Shown: positions 24,764-37,040 of the stretch, piece by piece | Position numbering within the stretch: position 1 is the first letter of the stretch | Layout: every line of letters starts with the position of its first letter | Source of the DNA: Hygrocybe punicea | Taxonomy: Eukaryota; Basidiomycota; Agaricomycetes; Agaricales; Hygrophoraceae | Reading direction: 5' to 3' | DNA: 64,000 nucleotides | NCBI GenBank assembly: GCA_963556145.1 | Contig: OY744463.1 | Location: forward strand, 6,572,001 to 6,636,000 | Made by a program: the position numbers and the translations under genes | Notes under the pieces: generated by a model | The model's database searches: none | Seen by the model: the letters and a program-made list of their open reading frames with translations, nothing else | What the model was told of the DNA's origin: nothing

Positions 24764-26789
24764 ATGCAATCACAAAAATACCCCAAAGTTCTCGGTACGT
24801 GTGTACACTTGATTTTATAAGTTTCTTCGTTCATACAAAGAACAGGCTATGAGCTTGTACAACAAATTGGCGGCGGTGGCTTTTCAATGTGTGGCAAATT
24901 GTCCTATTTCTTTGATCGTTTTACTCAACATCCTCAATAGTGTTTTTCGTGCTGTTAATGTCGGGGATCACCGCGTGGCTGCGTGCAAATTGATATGTCT
25001 AACAGAGAATACTACCGAGCAAGATCGGAAAATCATTGATAAAGAGATGAAGGTCCATTCGGCTCTTAAACACAATAACGTGCTCGAATTCTTGAGTGCT
25101 GTTGCCGTGGAACCTAAACACAAGCAGCATTACGTTCCCGGTATTTATATGTTGCTTGAGTTTGCTGCGGGTGGAGATCTCTTTGACAAAATCGGTAAGT
25201 TGTGACTCTTGTGAGTGACCCGTCGCCTCGCGAACAATAATTGATATGATATGAAGCACCAGACGTCGGTGTCTGCGAAGAAGTAGCCCAATTCTACTTT
25301 AAACAACTCGTAGCTGGCATGGTCCGTGGTTTACACCTTTTTTTTACCCCGTCTGGCGAGATTTAATTGACTTTGCATGAATGCAGGATTATATACATAA
25401 TCAAGGGGTCTGTCATCGGGATCTCAAGCCAGAAAATATTTTGCTCGATGTTGCCGGGACGCTGAAAATATCCGATTTTGGTTTGTCTGCAGTGTTCAAA
25501 CTGAAAGAAAGTGGGAAAACGCGGTTCTTAACCGAGCGATGTGGAAGCTTGCCTTATGTTGCCCCAGAGGTCAAATCAATACTCCGGCTAGCTCACAACA
25601 ATTCCTTAACGGCTACTTCTCTCAGCTCAACACCGATGCACCTTATCAGGCTGAGCCCATTGATGTGTGGGGTATTGGGGTGATTCTATTCACCATCTTG
25701 GCTGGCAGTACGTACATATATCTACTTTGCGAATATGGTCTGGATTTTGTCTCGGCATTGATTGATGCTTTGCGCTAGATACTCCGTGGGACGAGCCTAC
25801 TAAGCATAGCCCAGAGTTTTGTCGGTATTTGTCAGGTGAAATATTCCAAGACACCCCTTGGAATCGACTCAGTCATGAGGCCTTATGTCCGTTGGCCATA
25901 TGTTTTGTTTTAATGATTGCTGAAATATTTCTTCAAAACCCGATGCAGCTCTCGTCTGCGGATTGCTTACCATTGATCCCTTCCAGCGAATGGTGCTTGC
26001 AGATGTGTACCAGCATCCGTGGTGTGTGCGGTATGGTTACATCCAACCTTGTCTCGAGCCGGACTGACTATTGAAAACAAAAGACCTAGTCAACTCGCAC
26101 AACAGGGTGTGGGCGCCTTGGCTGATAAGCTTACGGAGTCGTTGAGGACAACCGGAGATCTTCAATATGCCTCGCCTGCGCTTACCACCAATCCGTGAGT
26201 CATATGAGATGCCATCTAATCGACCATTGAACGGTTATCCAGAGATGCAGTCGAAGGAGATGCGGATCAAATTATGCTGTCAGCAACACATAACTCGCAA
26301 TTTACACAATCTCTCTTACTTTTCGTCAGTCCATCATCACCTTTTCCCCGTACAACGGTTAGACTTCTTTGGGCAGTCTCAAACTCAATCAGGAAGTCGC
26401 TACACTCCACATCTCACTCGGTTTTATGCGTCCCTTGGACCATCCCTCCTGGCGCCACTTATTCAGGAAAGCTTGGAAGCAATGAATGTCAAATGCAAGG
26501 TTGCACCACAGAACAATAGTCACGATGGTCTTCTCCGGCTCCGAGTCGGAGGGTTTGACCGTCGCAAAGTAATGTTCAAAGGGTGGGTAACTGTAGAAAG
26601 TTTCAGTTCTAGAGGTCACGAAGGAAGCTTTTGCGTGATGCAACGAGACGTGGTATGTTCTTATCTGCTTGTCGGGACCCTCATAAATCCGTTCCCTCAA
26701 ACGACTTAGGGCAACCCGATATCGTGGCGGCAGCTCTGGAAAGCTTTGGTCATGTCTCCCACAGTCGAACCACATGTTTATCGCAAGTA
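24764..26789 (+). CDS. CHK1: Checkpoint serine/threonine kinase CHK1
   Basis: Effector kinase of the ATR/Rad3 DNA-damage checkpoint, acting in the nucleus on Cdc25/Wee1. Exon 1 is [11 protein letters not shown] with donor GTACGT; it continues [13 protein letters not shown] (glycine loop), [13 protein letters not shown] (catalytic Lys), [102 protein letters not shown] and [16 protein letters not shown]. The CGSxPYxAPE activation segment and the DNTPWDEPT-like motif are characteristic of CHK1. After the kinase comes a regulatory linker, then a KA1-like domain: [40 protein letters not shown] and [20 protein letters not shown] ending at HVYRK. Stop 26787-26789. About ten short introns. Confidence 0.93.
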
Positions 26790-27068
26790 AGAAGGTGAAA
26801 TCCGACGTCGGATCAGTCTACTATGGTTTCTGGTTCTTGATTGCATATACGGAGAAATTATCCCGATATAATTATACATATTACTTACCCAGTATAACAT
26901 CTAATAATAACCTGGTTGTTTCGTCCTACAATTCGATTGGAAAAGCAGCGGAAAAAAAGCGAAGTTTGTTGCCTGCATTCATCACAGTAATGTGATTCGC
27001 ATCTGCAGGTTGATTCAGAACATGGATTTTTGCCAATTGGATCCCCCAGAATATCAAGACTGACCTCG

Positions 27069-28111
27069 TCAGACGATAGTTTCCAATTGCGATGAGCTCA
27101 GTAATTCAGGCCAGTTCGGAAGGCCAAATAGGGCGGGAAGTTCATCCCAAAGATTCTGACGAGTGATTTCGAAATCTGCGTCCATTATATCCCTGCAGGA
27201 TGTACAGGCAATGTTGCGAAATGCCTCCATCGAATCCATACCGATGCAAAACGTGTTGGGGGGAGTATCTCGCACGGCTTCGTTGTGCACCCAATCTCGA
27301 AGTGATCTGATTCTTGCAAAGTTGCATTTATCACGAGAGGTACAGGCGGTTGGAAGGAAGAGGAGAGAGCTTGGGAGGAGTTCGCGCTGTGCAAGAAGAA
27401 GTTTCTCGCGGGCCTTTAAACAGATGCTCTTGTCCTCCTCTTCCAGTTCGTCGTGCGACCCGTCAGGCTTTGATACGCCGTGAAGGATATCGCCGATACC
27501 CCCTGGGGTAAAACAAGCGGAGCACATTGCTGCTGGAAGAAGCGCAATGAGACCGGTGTCTCTGAAAAGTTTGACGACAGCGAACGGTCGACTGGAACCG
27601 TCGGGGTTCTGGATTTTATCGGGATGCAGTTGATCCCATCGTCGAAGAGTGGTAGGAAAGAAGGGAGCGAGATTCTGGAAGGCTCGCCGCTTGAAATATG
27701 CCACTTCATACTTGGCGCTCAGACGGAGAACCCCAGCTACTACAGCGAAGTTGGAAGAGTTTTCGGGGAAATATCTAGAACCAAGAGGGTGAATATCGAA
27801 ATGAATCGAAGGGTTATCGTAACACACACACACCCAGAATCATGAAGAGTTCGCAAGAAATAATATAAATCTGCGGCCGAGTCTTGCATACGAACGAGAG
27901 GACAGCCATCGATCTCTTCGGTTAATGGGGGTTGTGGAATGGCGAACATATCGTTGAAGACGGGTGAATGCGCCGACAAAATTCCACGATAAACGCGAAA
28001 TTGTTTTAATCCAGCTTGCAGAATAATGGTCCCGTCTTGATACCACAGATCTAAACATTGTCCGGGGTGTGAAGGGGCTTGAGTAACACCAGAAGGAACT
28101 TGATGAGCCAT
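27069..28111 (-). CDS. BTB/POZ domain protein
   Basis: Member of the expanded Agaricomycete family with an N-terminal BTB/POZ fold. BTB proteins mediate protein-protein contacts, often as Cullin-3 adaptors; the role here is unknown. Exon 1 (from the ATG at 28111) gives MAHQVPSGVTQAPSHPGQ, then LWYQDGTIILQAGLKQFRVY, RGILSAHSPVFNDMFAIPQP and DLYYFLRTLHDSG. An intron of about 60 nt (donor in a GT-repeat, GTGTGTGTG, to GTTCTAG) joins it to YFPENSSNFAVVAGVLRLSA and KYEVAYFKRRAFQNL, the usual second half. The remainder holds a Cys-containing region (CTSRDKCNFARIRSLRDWV, IACTSCRDIMDADFEI) common to the family. Ends LPNWPELLSSSQLETIV. It shares a very short upstream region with the next gene. Confidence 0.88.
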
Positions 28112-28286
28112 AGAAGGCGTTAGTTGTAAAATTTGAAGTCACTAAACTGATGGATTCGGGTCGTAAAAGGGTTATTCAACATGCCCAAGGGGAAGAAGAC
28201 CTACGATAGTTGTGCAGCAAGCCTGCCAGTCTGCCACCACCAGTCCTGAGTCCACAACGTTAGTCACGTGATCACATGAAATATTC

Positions 28287-28673
28287 ATGGTTGTCGCAAG
28301 CGACGACGAAGAGGCGCCAGAATCGTTCTCCTTACTCGAGTCCAGACGAAACAACAAACGTCAAGCAGCCGACTTGCATGAATTCCGTGCTGCAGAGAAT
28401 GAGAAGAAAAAAATCAAGAACCGCGAGAGAGATCGGCGATTAAAGGCGCAAGCTGAGGCTGCGAAGAGGAAGGTGCGGGATGCGGAGGCGAGAATGGAAA
28501 GGGCTCTGCGTGATGCGGAAGGAGATATGGCTGAAGACGGCAGTGAATCGGAGGAGGGTCAGGATCAGGATCAGGATCAGAAGGAAGACGAGCAAGTAAG
28601 TGGAGACAGTGAAGAAGGGATTGATAATGATGAAGAGGAAGAGGATGTTAGTGATGACGCCAATGAGGAGGGA

Positions 28674-28711
<38 letters not shown>

Positions 28712-29289
28712 CATGTTATCAGACGAGGACGACGAGGACGACGAAGGGGATCGCGAAAATTCTACATCATTAGCGACAATCACCAAAACAAATCCCAACC
28801 ACCTTCCAGACCATCTCTTCGCCTCTGCCTTTGCCGCACAACTCTCCAAAACCCAACCGTCATCCTCAACACCGCCATCCATCTCTCAGCCACTCTCGCG
28901 AACAAAAGGCATCCGCAAACGTCCTCGCCGCACGCGAACACCGAAAGATATCATCATTGGGTAACTCTTGTGTTCCTCTCTTTCTTTCAGAGTCTGACTA
29001 GGGGCGTCACCCAATTCTAGCTCACGGGTGGTACGCACTCTGGAGGACTCCGCACGACTTGGCCCTCCGACGGCGTCCACAATCCCACGACGCAAGGTCA
29101 GAAACTTCATTGACCGATGTCTGGGTCTGAAGGGCGGCAACTCAAAATCAAAGGGGTGGACGCGGAAACCTGGTAGATTCTTTTCTTACTTGGCGTTTTC
29201 TCACCCTCCTTCTGATTGTTTGATGTTCAGCTCAATTGGGCGTGATGAAGACGAATGGACCACCAGTCAGCTTTTGTAGACGGCGTTAG
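28287..29289 (+). CDS. Acidic, probably nucleolar protein resembling the U3 snoRNA-associated (Bud21/Utp16) family
   Basis: Exon 1 from the ATG at 28287 encodes MVVASDDEEAPESFSLL, a long charged helix (RNNKRQAADLHEFRAAENEK, KAQAEAAKRKVRDAEARMER), an Asp/Glu tract with GACGAG repeats at about 28673-28744, then HLPDHLFASAFAAQLSK and a basic segment, RKRPRRTRTPKDIIIG. Exon 2 gives SRVVRTLEDSARLGPPTAST and VRNFIDRCLGLKGGNSKSKG, and exon 3 ends AQLGVMKTNGPPVSFCRRR; stop 29287-29289. The layout (acidic middle, basic motif, short C-terminal GW-RRP block) resembles fungal U3 snoRNA-associated proteins of small-subunit rRNA processing. An alternative start at 28181 (MPKGKKTYDS) would need an upstream intron I could not place. 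Confidence 0.65.
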
Positions 29290-30169
29290 AACATGTGGGT
29301 ATTAGCCAGCCCCATATGTATTGGAGACGGTTACGTCTTAGCGCCCAGTCGCCAGCGAGAAATCCTCCTTGCAACGTCTTGCAATTGCCTCTGCCTCCTT
29401 GTCTCCAAGACGTCTGGGTAATAACTTGTGAGCGAAGATAGGGCTTCGCTGACTCTTCTCGAACATGAAATTCACTGTCTGTCATATTATCAACATTGTG
29501 GTACATATGTAAAGTGGGCCCTTCCCCCGCACAAAGATCTACGTCTGGGCTGAGGCGCCTCGTCGCCGGAAGACGCGGTTATAATCAACAAAGGAAAATG
29601 GTCGGTGTACGTGGTCGGGGTACGTGGTCGTGAGGTTATTTAGTCCAGTAATGTGACACCTTGTTTTGCTCACGTGATCTGTACGGGATGTTTGTTCGTG
29701 TTTGTGCAAGTTCGTATTCTGACGGATTTGGTTGTTCGGACCTCTTTCCTTCTCTCGACGACGACGACCAGCACCAGCACCACCAAGCAAGCGCACGCTC
29801 CACGGCGTCGTTCTCGCTGTTTCGCGAGCTTTGCTGGTTGGCGATTCTTCTACTGTGTGTCCAGCCGGTGAGTTCGTCGTTGCCCAATATCCCGTAAACC
29901 AACCTGACCTGAGACAGAGAGATTGCCCAAGGATACAAAAAAATCTGAAAGAATTAACGCGTTTTTTCTGCTCACGAGCCTGTTCTGACAAGACGACACG
30001 TTACTCATCGATCCACGACTGACTTCAATTCCATTCTTACGACCGATTCGTTTTCTCACTTCACGTTTTCTCACTTCACGTTTTCTCATTTCACGTTTAT
30101 ATTTTCACGACTCTTCACGCATTTTCGTTTTCACTTTTCATTTCATATTCAAAACAATAACCCATCGCT
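29290..30169 (+). promoter_or_regulatory. Upstream region of the large Ser-rich gene, with TTTCTCACTTCACG repeats
   Basis: No gene supported; minus-strand frames here look like noise. At 30051-30095 the unit TTTCTCAYTTCACG is repeated three times head to tail in a pyrimidine-rich leader just before the ATG at 30170, probably 5' UTR or core promoter. Confidence 0.45.
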
Positions 30170-33100
30170 ATGCGAAGTACTCTTCCGCTTTTGTCACGCC
30201 CGTCGACCGCCGCAGCAATTGCCACGCCACCACCACCCATCCCTACCATCCGCCTTATTGAAGCGACCCCTGGCATCTCTCCTCACACCAGCACCGTCGC
30301 AAGTGCCTCCTGGGCGCGCCTTCCATCACCCCTCGCGCCACGCTCTGACGCTGATGCTCCAAGGACACGTCTCATTCCAAAAAAGTCAAAGCTTAGCCTT
30401 CTCGGTGTAGGCGCCAGGGACAAGGACAAGGATAGGAACCGTGCCCGGAATCTCTCGAATGTCGTGGGGCGCGGGTCCTCTGGCCGCGACGGTTTCGAGA
30501 TCTTCGTCGACTCCACATATGACCCGGACATCGGCGATATTGTCATGGTGAAGAAGAAGAAGTCGCGCGCAGGCCTAGATGGGATGAACTGGGGTGCTCT
30601 GGACGAGGTCACGAATATACCATCGACTGCTCCCCCGAAACAGCCAGTACTCCGGCTCAAGGTCCAGGAGAAGGATAAGTGGTGGAGTATCGGCCGCGGG
30701 AGGAAGGATTCCAAGGAGAAGGAGAAGGAGAAACAAAAAGAGGAGCAGGAGAAACTCAAGACACATGCGAAATGTGGGTTATTCTCTTCTGCCCTGCATC
30801 CACTGACATCCTACCGTGTCTCCACGCAGCCCCCGAACCCAGTAAGATTTCTATGGAAGCCCGCACGCGTTTTAACTCGCTCGATTCCGGGATCCTTCTC
30901 ACATCTTCACCCGCTAATTCTACTTTCAATAATGTCTCACACAGTGTTCAGCCTTCCCCGCCTCTAATGTACTCCCGATCGGGGACACCCACGACTGGTG
31001 GGTTTCTCGCTGTTCCAAGTGGCAATGGTCCCCCTGCGGCTTTGGCCGGGAATTCGGGCTCGGGCTCGATCGCCTTGCGCGCGATCCGGTCCGTGCGCTC
31101 CCTAGCGCGCATTGGCAGTTGGGCCCAACTCAAAGGCGCTGAGGACGCGAGCACTGTGAAGAAAGGTAACGCGAGGGGGGTCGAAGGAAAAAAGAAGGAG
31201 AAGGAGAAGAAGGAAGGCAAGGAGAAGAAGTTGAAGAAGCACAAGGAGATTGAGGGGGAAAAGGTGCCGGAAAAGCTGCAAATGGCACGCATGTCGACGA
31301 GCAGTTTCGAAGCCGGCGCCCTAAGTTCGGCAAGCCCAGCGGGCAAGGTGAAGACGGTAGGAAAGAAGCAGAGCATTCTCGGTCTGGGGCTTCCCGTGTC
31401 AATCCGCATGCCCACACTGCGCGGCGGGTCTACCGTGTCCAGTAATCGGCTGTCGGTCGAGTCGGTTCCCGCCCCCGGCAATGCGGGCGAGCGGACACGT
31501 AGTGGATCTACGATGTCGAGTGAATCATCTCTGCGCCCACTTTCGTCCGCATCAGGGACGTCCCGCGCATCATCGGGGTGTTCTGTACGGTGGGACGAGG
31601 AGTGCCTGGAGACGGCAAAAGAGCGGCGAAGGCAGGAGCGAGAGATTCGGGCACCTCGGTGGGAAGACAAGGTTAAGGCTGATAAGGAAGTGGAAGTTGA
31701 GGCGAAACGGAGGGAAGCGGAGCGGAGGGAGAGCAGACGCAGTTTGGAAGGGAGAAGGCGGACTTTGCTGTCGGAGGTGTTCTCGCCCGTGCGCACATTC
31801 CCGATTGTGACCGTTGAGGAGGCCACTGCGGATGGGCACGATGCACCAGAAGATGAGATGGTGGATCTTGGCAATGTGACTCCTGGGACACCAATGAGGA
31901 GGGCGCGCCCGCGACCAGTTTCGGAGCAGCTGCTCGGGAAAGCCAGGCCGCATGGGATATATGAGGATGAAGATGGTGTGTATTGCTATTGTATCTAGAA
32001 CGTTGGCTGACGAGTTGACTCCTCATCCAGGTGTCATTTCGATTCTAGATGCTGCTACCAATGATCTTGCACAGTTGATCAATCGTCTCGACCTGCAGGC
32101 GACGCCTGGAACACCCGATATGACGCCCTTGCGCCCGTCCCCCCTCACTTCAGAGCCGCACGCCAACGGTAATAGCTCGACAAACAAGGATCGCATCCCT
32201 GACAGTCCGTTGAAAGGCGGTCTGCGTGAAAGCATGGCATCTATAGGTTCTTTGCGGCCGTATGCACAGTCTCGGGAAAAGCCAACGTCCCACTCGGCTA
32301 TGGGACTCATCGGTCAACAAATAGCACCGTGGCCCACTTTGAACAACTCAATTTCTCCATCCAATGCTCCCGTCAAGACAACCACTCCGGCCACGACTGG
32401 AGATTCAGTATCGACCCCCTTGGTTCAAGGTCATAAGCTCCGCTTGACTCACAAACGCACCATGACACCTTCCCCGGCTGCCGATCCTTTGCCAGTGTTT
32501 CAGCCACTATGTCCCGCCCGGGGAAGACGGGTAACCCCTGCTACTAGTGCGCCCTCGGCTTCCCCAACACCTACCCTCCGCCGTGTCGGCCGGACTATTC
32601 GTGCGCCGTCGTCGCTCACTTTCGGCTCCCGCTCGTCCTCGCGCTCTGGTTCCTTTGACGCCGGAGGGTCGCCTTCACCGAGCCCTGTATTCAAGAGAGC
32701 CGAAGGTTACTCGCATGCGAGGAAGCGTTCATCCCTAGTGCCCACAGAGCTCAGAGGCAGCCAGGGAGGCGCAAGCATGCCAATCCCACCTGAAGCGAAG
32801 CGCGTGATGGGATTAGGCGGGACAATGGGGGCGTCGGGAGAAGATGGATATGCAGAACCTCCGCTAGATGCGGATGATCCAGACTCTGATATCCCAAATG
32901 AGTTGCAAGTCATCTTGGCGGGCCAGTCAGACGAGGAGGGTGGTCGGTACTTGGAGGATACATTAGAGTTTTCTGGAGCGGGTGTGAAGCCTTCCCCGCC
33001 GTCACCTGGGTTGCCGCCTGTGGAGCCGCTTCCGATACCAGCGCCAGTTGATGTAGCTCCTACTCCTCCTGCCGCCCCTATACCTGTGTTCCGTGCTCAG

Positions 33101-36100
33101 TTGATTGACGATGAGCAGAACCTTGTTGAAGTTGACGAGGGGTGTCATTCATCTTCCGAGGATGATACCAAGAAGTCATTTGATTTCACCGGGGAGCTCA
33201 AAAAATTGAACGAATCGGGTGGGTCGGATCGGCGGAGCTTTGTTGAACAGCTCGAGAATGCGTTCCGTACACCCGCGAAGATTGACCTGCGGTACGGGTT
33301 CAAGAATGGATTTTTGGATGTCGAGATCCCCCCTGTACCAACCATGCCTACACCCGCCGTGCGAGTGCTCGCAGCCGAGCTAACGAAGGAGGAGAGCTCC
33401 GAGGGTGTGTCCAGTCTGGGGCTAGGCTTTGATGAGTTTTCAGCTTCGAGGATCGTCGATGGGAAGGAACCAACATTGCTTCTTGGATCTGACAGCTTGG
33501 GCGTCACGGAGGAGTCTCAGGACAACTTCATTTTGAACCACGACTATTCTCCCCGCCTATCAAAGAGCCAATCATCTATGGGTTCCAGGCCATCAGATGG
33601 GCAGCTCAACACGGAGTTCAAGTTTGGTGGTCGACCACAGGAGGCCAAGCAACCGAAGAAGCCATTGACTTTGTCAGATATCATCCCCCCTCCCTCACAT
33701 TCTCGTTCGTTGTCAAACTCGTCGGCGATAGAAGAAGACAGTGCAGTACTCAAATCCATATTCGCTAAAGCTGTCGATATCCCCCCTGCAGGCCCCCGGA
33801 TGCGTCTCAACTCGGACTCCAGCTCTAAACGCCAAGCAAGGGACGCTCCGCTGAACATGAATACCAGTAGGCACTCGAGACACTCCTCCGAGCTCAGCTT
33901 TGCAGGATTTGAGTCCTTCGAGGAGGTACGACGGGGCTTCGAATTTGCCAACAGGCCTGCGTTCTACCCTCCCGTTAACGTGTCATCGCGCAGAGCAGTG
34001 CACGGGCGGCATGAGTCTCTGTTTAGCATCGCCTCGGTGTCATCGTATGGATTCGTCATCAACCCCGGCTCTATTGATCCATTTGATTATGGACTGCCCA
34101 GTTTGCCCGAGAGGCCTTCATCCGAAGATTTGACTCACTCCATGTCGATGAATGTTGATGATACATTCTCGTTTATCAATCGACTGCCCCAGCGTAGACG
34201 TGTGGACAGCGACGCGTCGAGTTTCTATTTCCGGGCACCGGCATTGTCACAAGTCATACAGCCGTACAACCGCGGGCACCGTCGACATGACTCAACCATG
34301 TCCATCACCTCCCAAGGACCACCAATCAGTTTATACAACCGGAGCTTTGGTGGTCATCGACGGAGTGATTCGAGTGCAAGCGCCAGTTCGGTGGCACATT
34401 CATACGCAATGTATGGGGCGCATGGCGGAAGGGCTGCTTGGGCTCGACATCGTCAGGAACTGTCGATTGATTCGACGACAAGCGAGTTTTCGGCGATGCG
34501 CCTTGGACGGCCTGGTCTAGGCGACAAGATGTTTGAGAAGTGTGAGCAGAGTATGCCGCTGACCTCAATTTCGGCGTCTCCTCCTGAGAGTGTTGCGAAT
34601 GAACGTATTGGGAATCGTTCGTCGTTTGATTCGATTCTGGACAATGATAGGAGGTCTTCCATGGATGATTCCCTGTTCGACAAGACTGGTCAACGGTCCT
34701 CCATGTCTTCCGACTCGGTATTCGGTGACGACGAACAGCACCCGCCTCACGGCCACCTTTTCGATGACCACCTTTTGCCCCACAATCAACTCCGTCCCCT
34801 GTCTATGTTCAGTGTCAACAGCATTCATAGTCCCATGAAAGATGACGATACAATGATTAGTGTAGGTTGATGTTTATGCCTTGAATGACTGTTCTTTGTG
34901 CTAATGGACCGCTAGGTGCTGGGTGGTGGTGGCCATGTTCGACGCCGATCTGTGGGTGCCGCATTCGAGGCATCGCCATGCGTCAAGTTCGAAAAGAAGC
35001 GGAAACATGCCAATTTACAGGACATGTTCCATCCCCCTGCTTATGATGATGGCAACAAAGATTCCCCGAACAAGGCCCGAATTATTGAGATGCCTTCGAT
35101 AATGTCAACGTCGTCTTCCAAATTTGGCGGGGAGCGCATGATCAAGGCTCAACGTGGTCTTCTAGCACGAGAAAGTCTCGAAGACAGTTGTCTTAGTGCT
35201 GAAGGGGAGGATCTGACATCACGTGAGTAGGAGCATGTAGTGTGTGATTCCTCTCATATTCTTTGCTAGGTGGTCCTGTGCCAGTATTCTCTCGACCGTG
35301 CCCTGCGTCCCGTTCACGCTCCAGTACCTGCACCTCTTCGAGTTCTGGCGTAGACACCCCTCCTCTTTCGTGCTCAGAAGGTTCACAATCAGAAGGCTCG
35401 CAATCCAGCATTGATCTATCTCACCTCAACATGATCTTGGCAAATGTTACGCACCCCGTAACAACTACTGCCCGGACAAGGGCACGATCTAGGGCACGAG
35501 GAACAGGTCACAGACGTCGCATCTCACAAGCTCGTGCTTCTGTGTATGAGACAATTGAGGAAGAAAATTCAAACCCACCCACTCCACGTCACGCCGTCGT
35601 TGCCAAGAAGAGCAATACCCAGGTTGCTGGTGATGAAGTCTTTATTGTTGATCCCGAGACTGCATCCGTCAATTCGATGTGGGATGACGAGCGCGGAATT
35701 GTGGCTCTTCGCAAGTATTATGCTTTGAGAGACGAGGCACATAACACCGTTACCGAGAGCAAGATTGTCTGGCAAGATACGCCCTTTTCTGTCTTTGCCG
35801 TTCAAAGTATGTGGTTCTAACTTAATGTATTGTGGATAACGTACTGACGAGTGTTCAGCTTTCTACCCACCTAGCCACCCAGCTGGTATGCAAGCTCTCC
35901 TAGAACACTCTGTGCAGAACTACCTGCCTCTACCCTCCGAGCTTCGACCTCGTCGCGTCCGGTCTCGCACTCAGTCTAGGCCGTCGCCGTACCCTCAGAC
36001 CCGTAGTAATAAATCAACACTTTCCCCAGACCACTCCCGGCCATCCCTCAACAACATTAATCGATCCTTCGCTGCTTTCAACCCGCTAGCTCTGCAAGAT

Positions 36101-36472
36101 GTGCCCATCAATTCAAATGTTGTCTCGCCTGCACCTAAACTTCAAGCTCTCAAACCCTTTTCACCATTGGTTGTCGAGGAAAATGAGCTGAAGCGCGAGA
36201 ATGCTTTCGGATTGGCGCCTAATGTCCGACCCAGGGTTGGTTCCAATGCTAGAAGGACAGCGCTTGGATGGTCTAAACGAAGTAACGGGAAGACTTCGAC
36301 TGACAGAAAGGAAAATATTGGCCAAGGATTATTGATGACGTGGGTGTTTCCGCTAGTTGAATTTATGGTTTCTACTAAGTGATTTCGCAGACCCGGTGAA
36401 AATCTACGACTAAATAGACCTCGACCCCGTGGCCGGCCTACACCTGCTTCTCAGAGGCAAATTCGAGTCTAG
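30170..36472 (+). CDS. Very large intrinsically disordered Ser-rich protein, conserved type in Agaricomycetes
   Basis: Seven exons (30170-30773, about 30830-31973, 32031-34868, 34917-35223, 35270-35806, about 35858-36339, about 36391-36472) give about 2000 residues. It starts MRSTLPLLSRPSTAAAIATP. Order-prone islands: GFEIFVDSTYDPDIGDIVMV, IALRAIRSVRSLARIGSWAQ, a Lys/Glu helix, RWDEECLETAKERRRQEREI, GVISILDAATNDLAQLINRL, SDEEGGRYLEDTLEFSGAGV, and near the end DPETASVNSMWDDERGIVAL, RKYYALRDEAHNTVTE and PPSHPAGMQALLEHSVQNYL. The rest is Ser/Pro/Arg-rich with many RRxSxDS-type phosphosite-like patches (HRRHDSTMSIT, HRRSDSSASASS). Ends PRGRPTPASQRQIRV. No membrane or enzyme domain. I do not know the function; a scaffold under kinase control is inference. 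Confidence 0.85.
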
Positions 36473-37040
36473 CCCGCATTGTCTACATGCCGTATAGATC
36501 ATCGTCTGCCCTCTGCCATGCCATCAATCATGCATTCCCCAAATCTCTCGTAACGCACTCACCACGATGCTTCACGATAACTTCCCCGTTCTCACGCAAT
36601 GATTCACGTTTTCCTAGTCTCCTCACGATGTCTTCAATGCTTTTCTGATGATCTGCACTCACCTCACGCTTCTCACGTATCGACGCTGACGTCTCTTGAA
36701 TCCATCTATTGTTACGATTTCCACACGAATTGTGCTTTACCATCACACATTTCACCACTAACGCCCCTGAATTCTGTTGTGACGTTGTTGCCCTATGTAC
36801 CGCAAATCGTAGATCGAATATACGGTGCCTCTCCTATTTCTACGGGTTAGCAGTGCACAGTACAAGGCTACTTGTTTTGTTCGTGAATTGATTATGGCGA
36901 CCGGCCAATTTCAGAACAACTCATGCTCATGAGATGTGGATAAGTCTTTGGCGCAGGGGCGAGCTATGTCGGAGAGAAGAGAGAGCTTGGCTAGCTGAAA
37001 CAAATCATCGAAGCATATATACTACTTTTTGTTGTCAATG
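36473..37040. other. Intergenic, contains repeat copy A
   Basis: Apart from repeat copy A (listed separately) no gene is visible. It separates two convergent genes. Confidence 0.5.
36595..36867 (+). repeat. Direct repeat, copy A (about 273 bp)
   Basis: Begins CGCAATGATTCACGTTT and ends near GTACAAGG. Blocks shared with copy B at 38638-38917 include CTTTTCTGATGATCTGCACT, CACTAACGCCCCTGAATTCT and GTACCGCAAATCGTAGAT, in the same order and orientation with small indels. Together the copies bracket the minus-strand gene at 37041-38318. Confidence 0.85.

Noticed and set aside
29539..29991. 150-codon minus-strand frame
   Set aside because: Composition looks random, no homologous features, and it lies in the leader region of the downstream plus-strand gene.
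30948..31874. 308-codon minus-strand frame
   Set aside because: Fully antisense to the Ser/Lys-rich exon of the 30170-36472 gene; its composition (Ser, Phe, Leu) is what the complement of that biased coding sequence gives.
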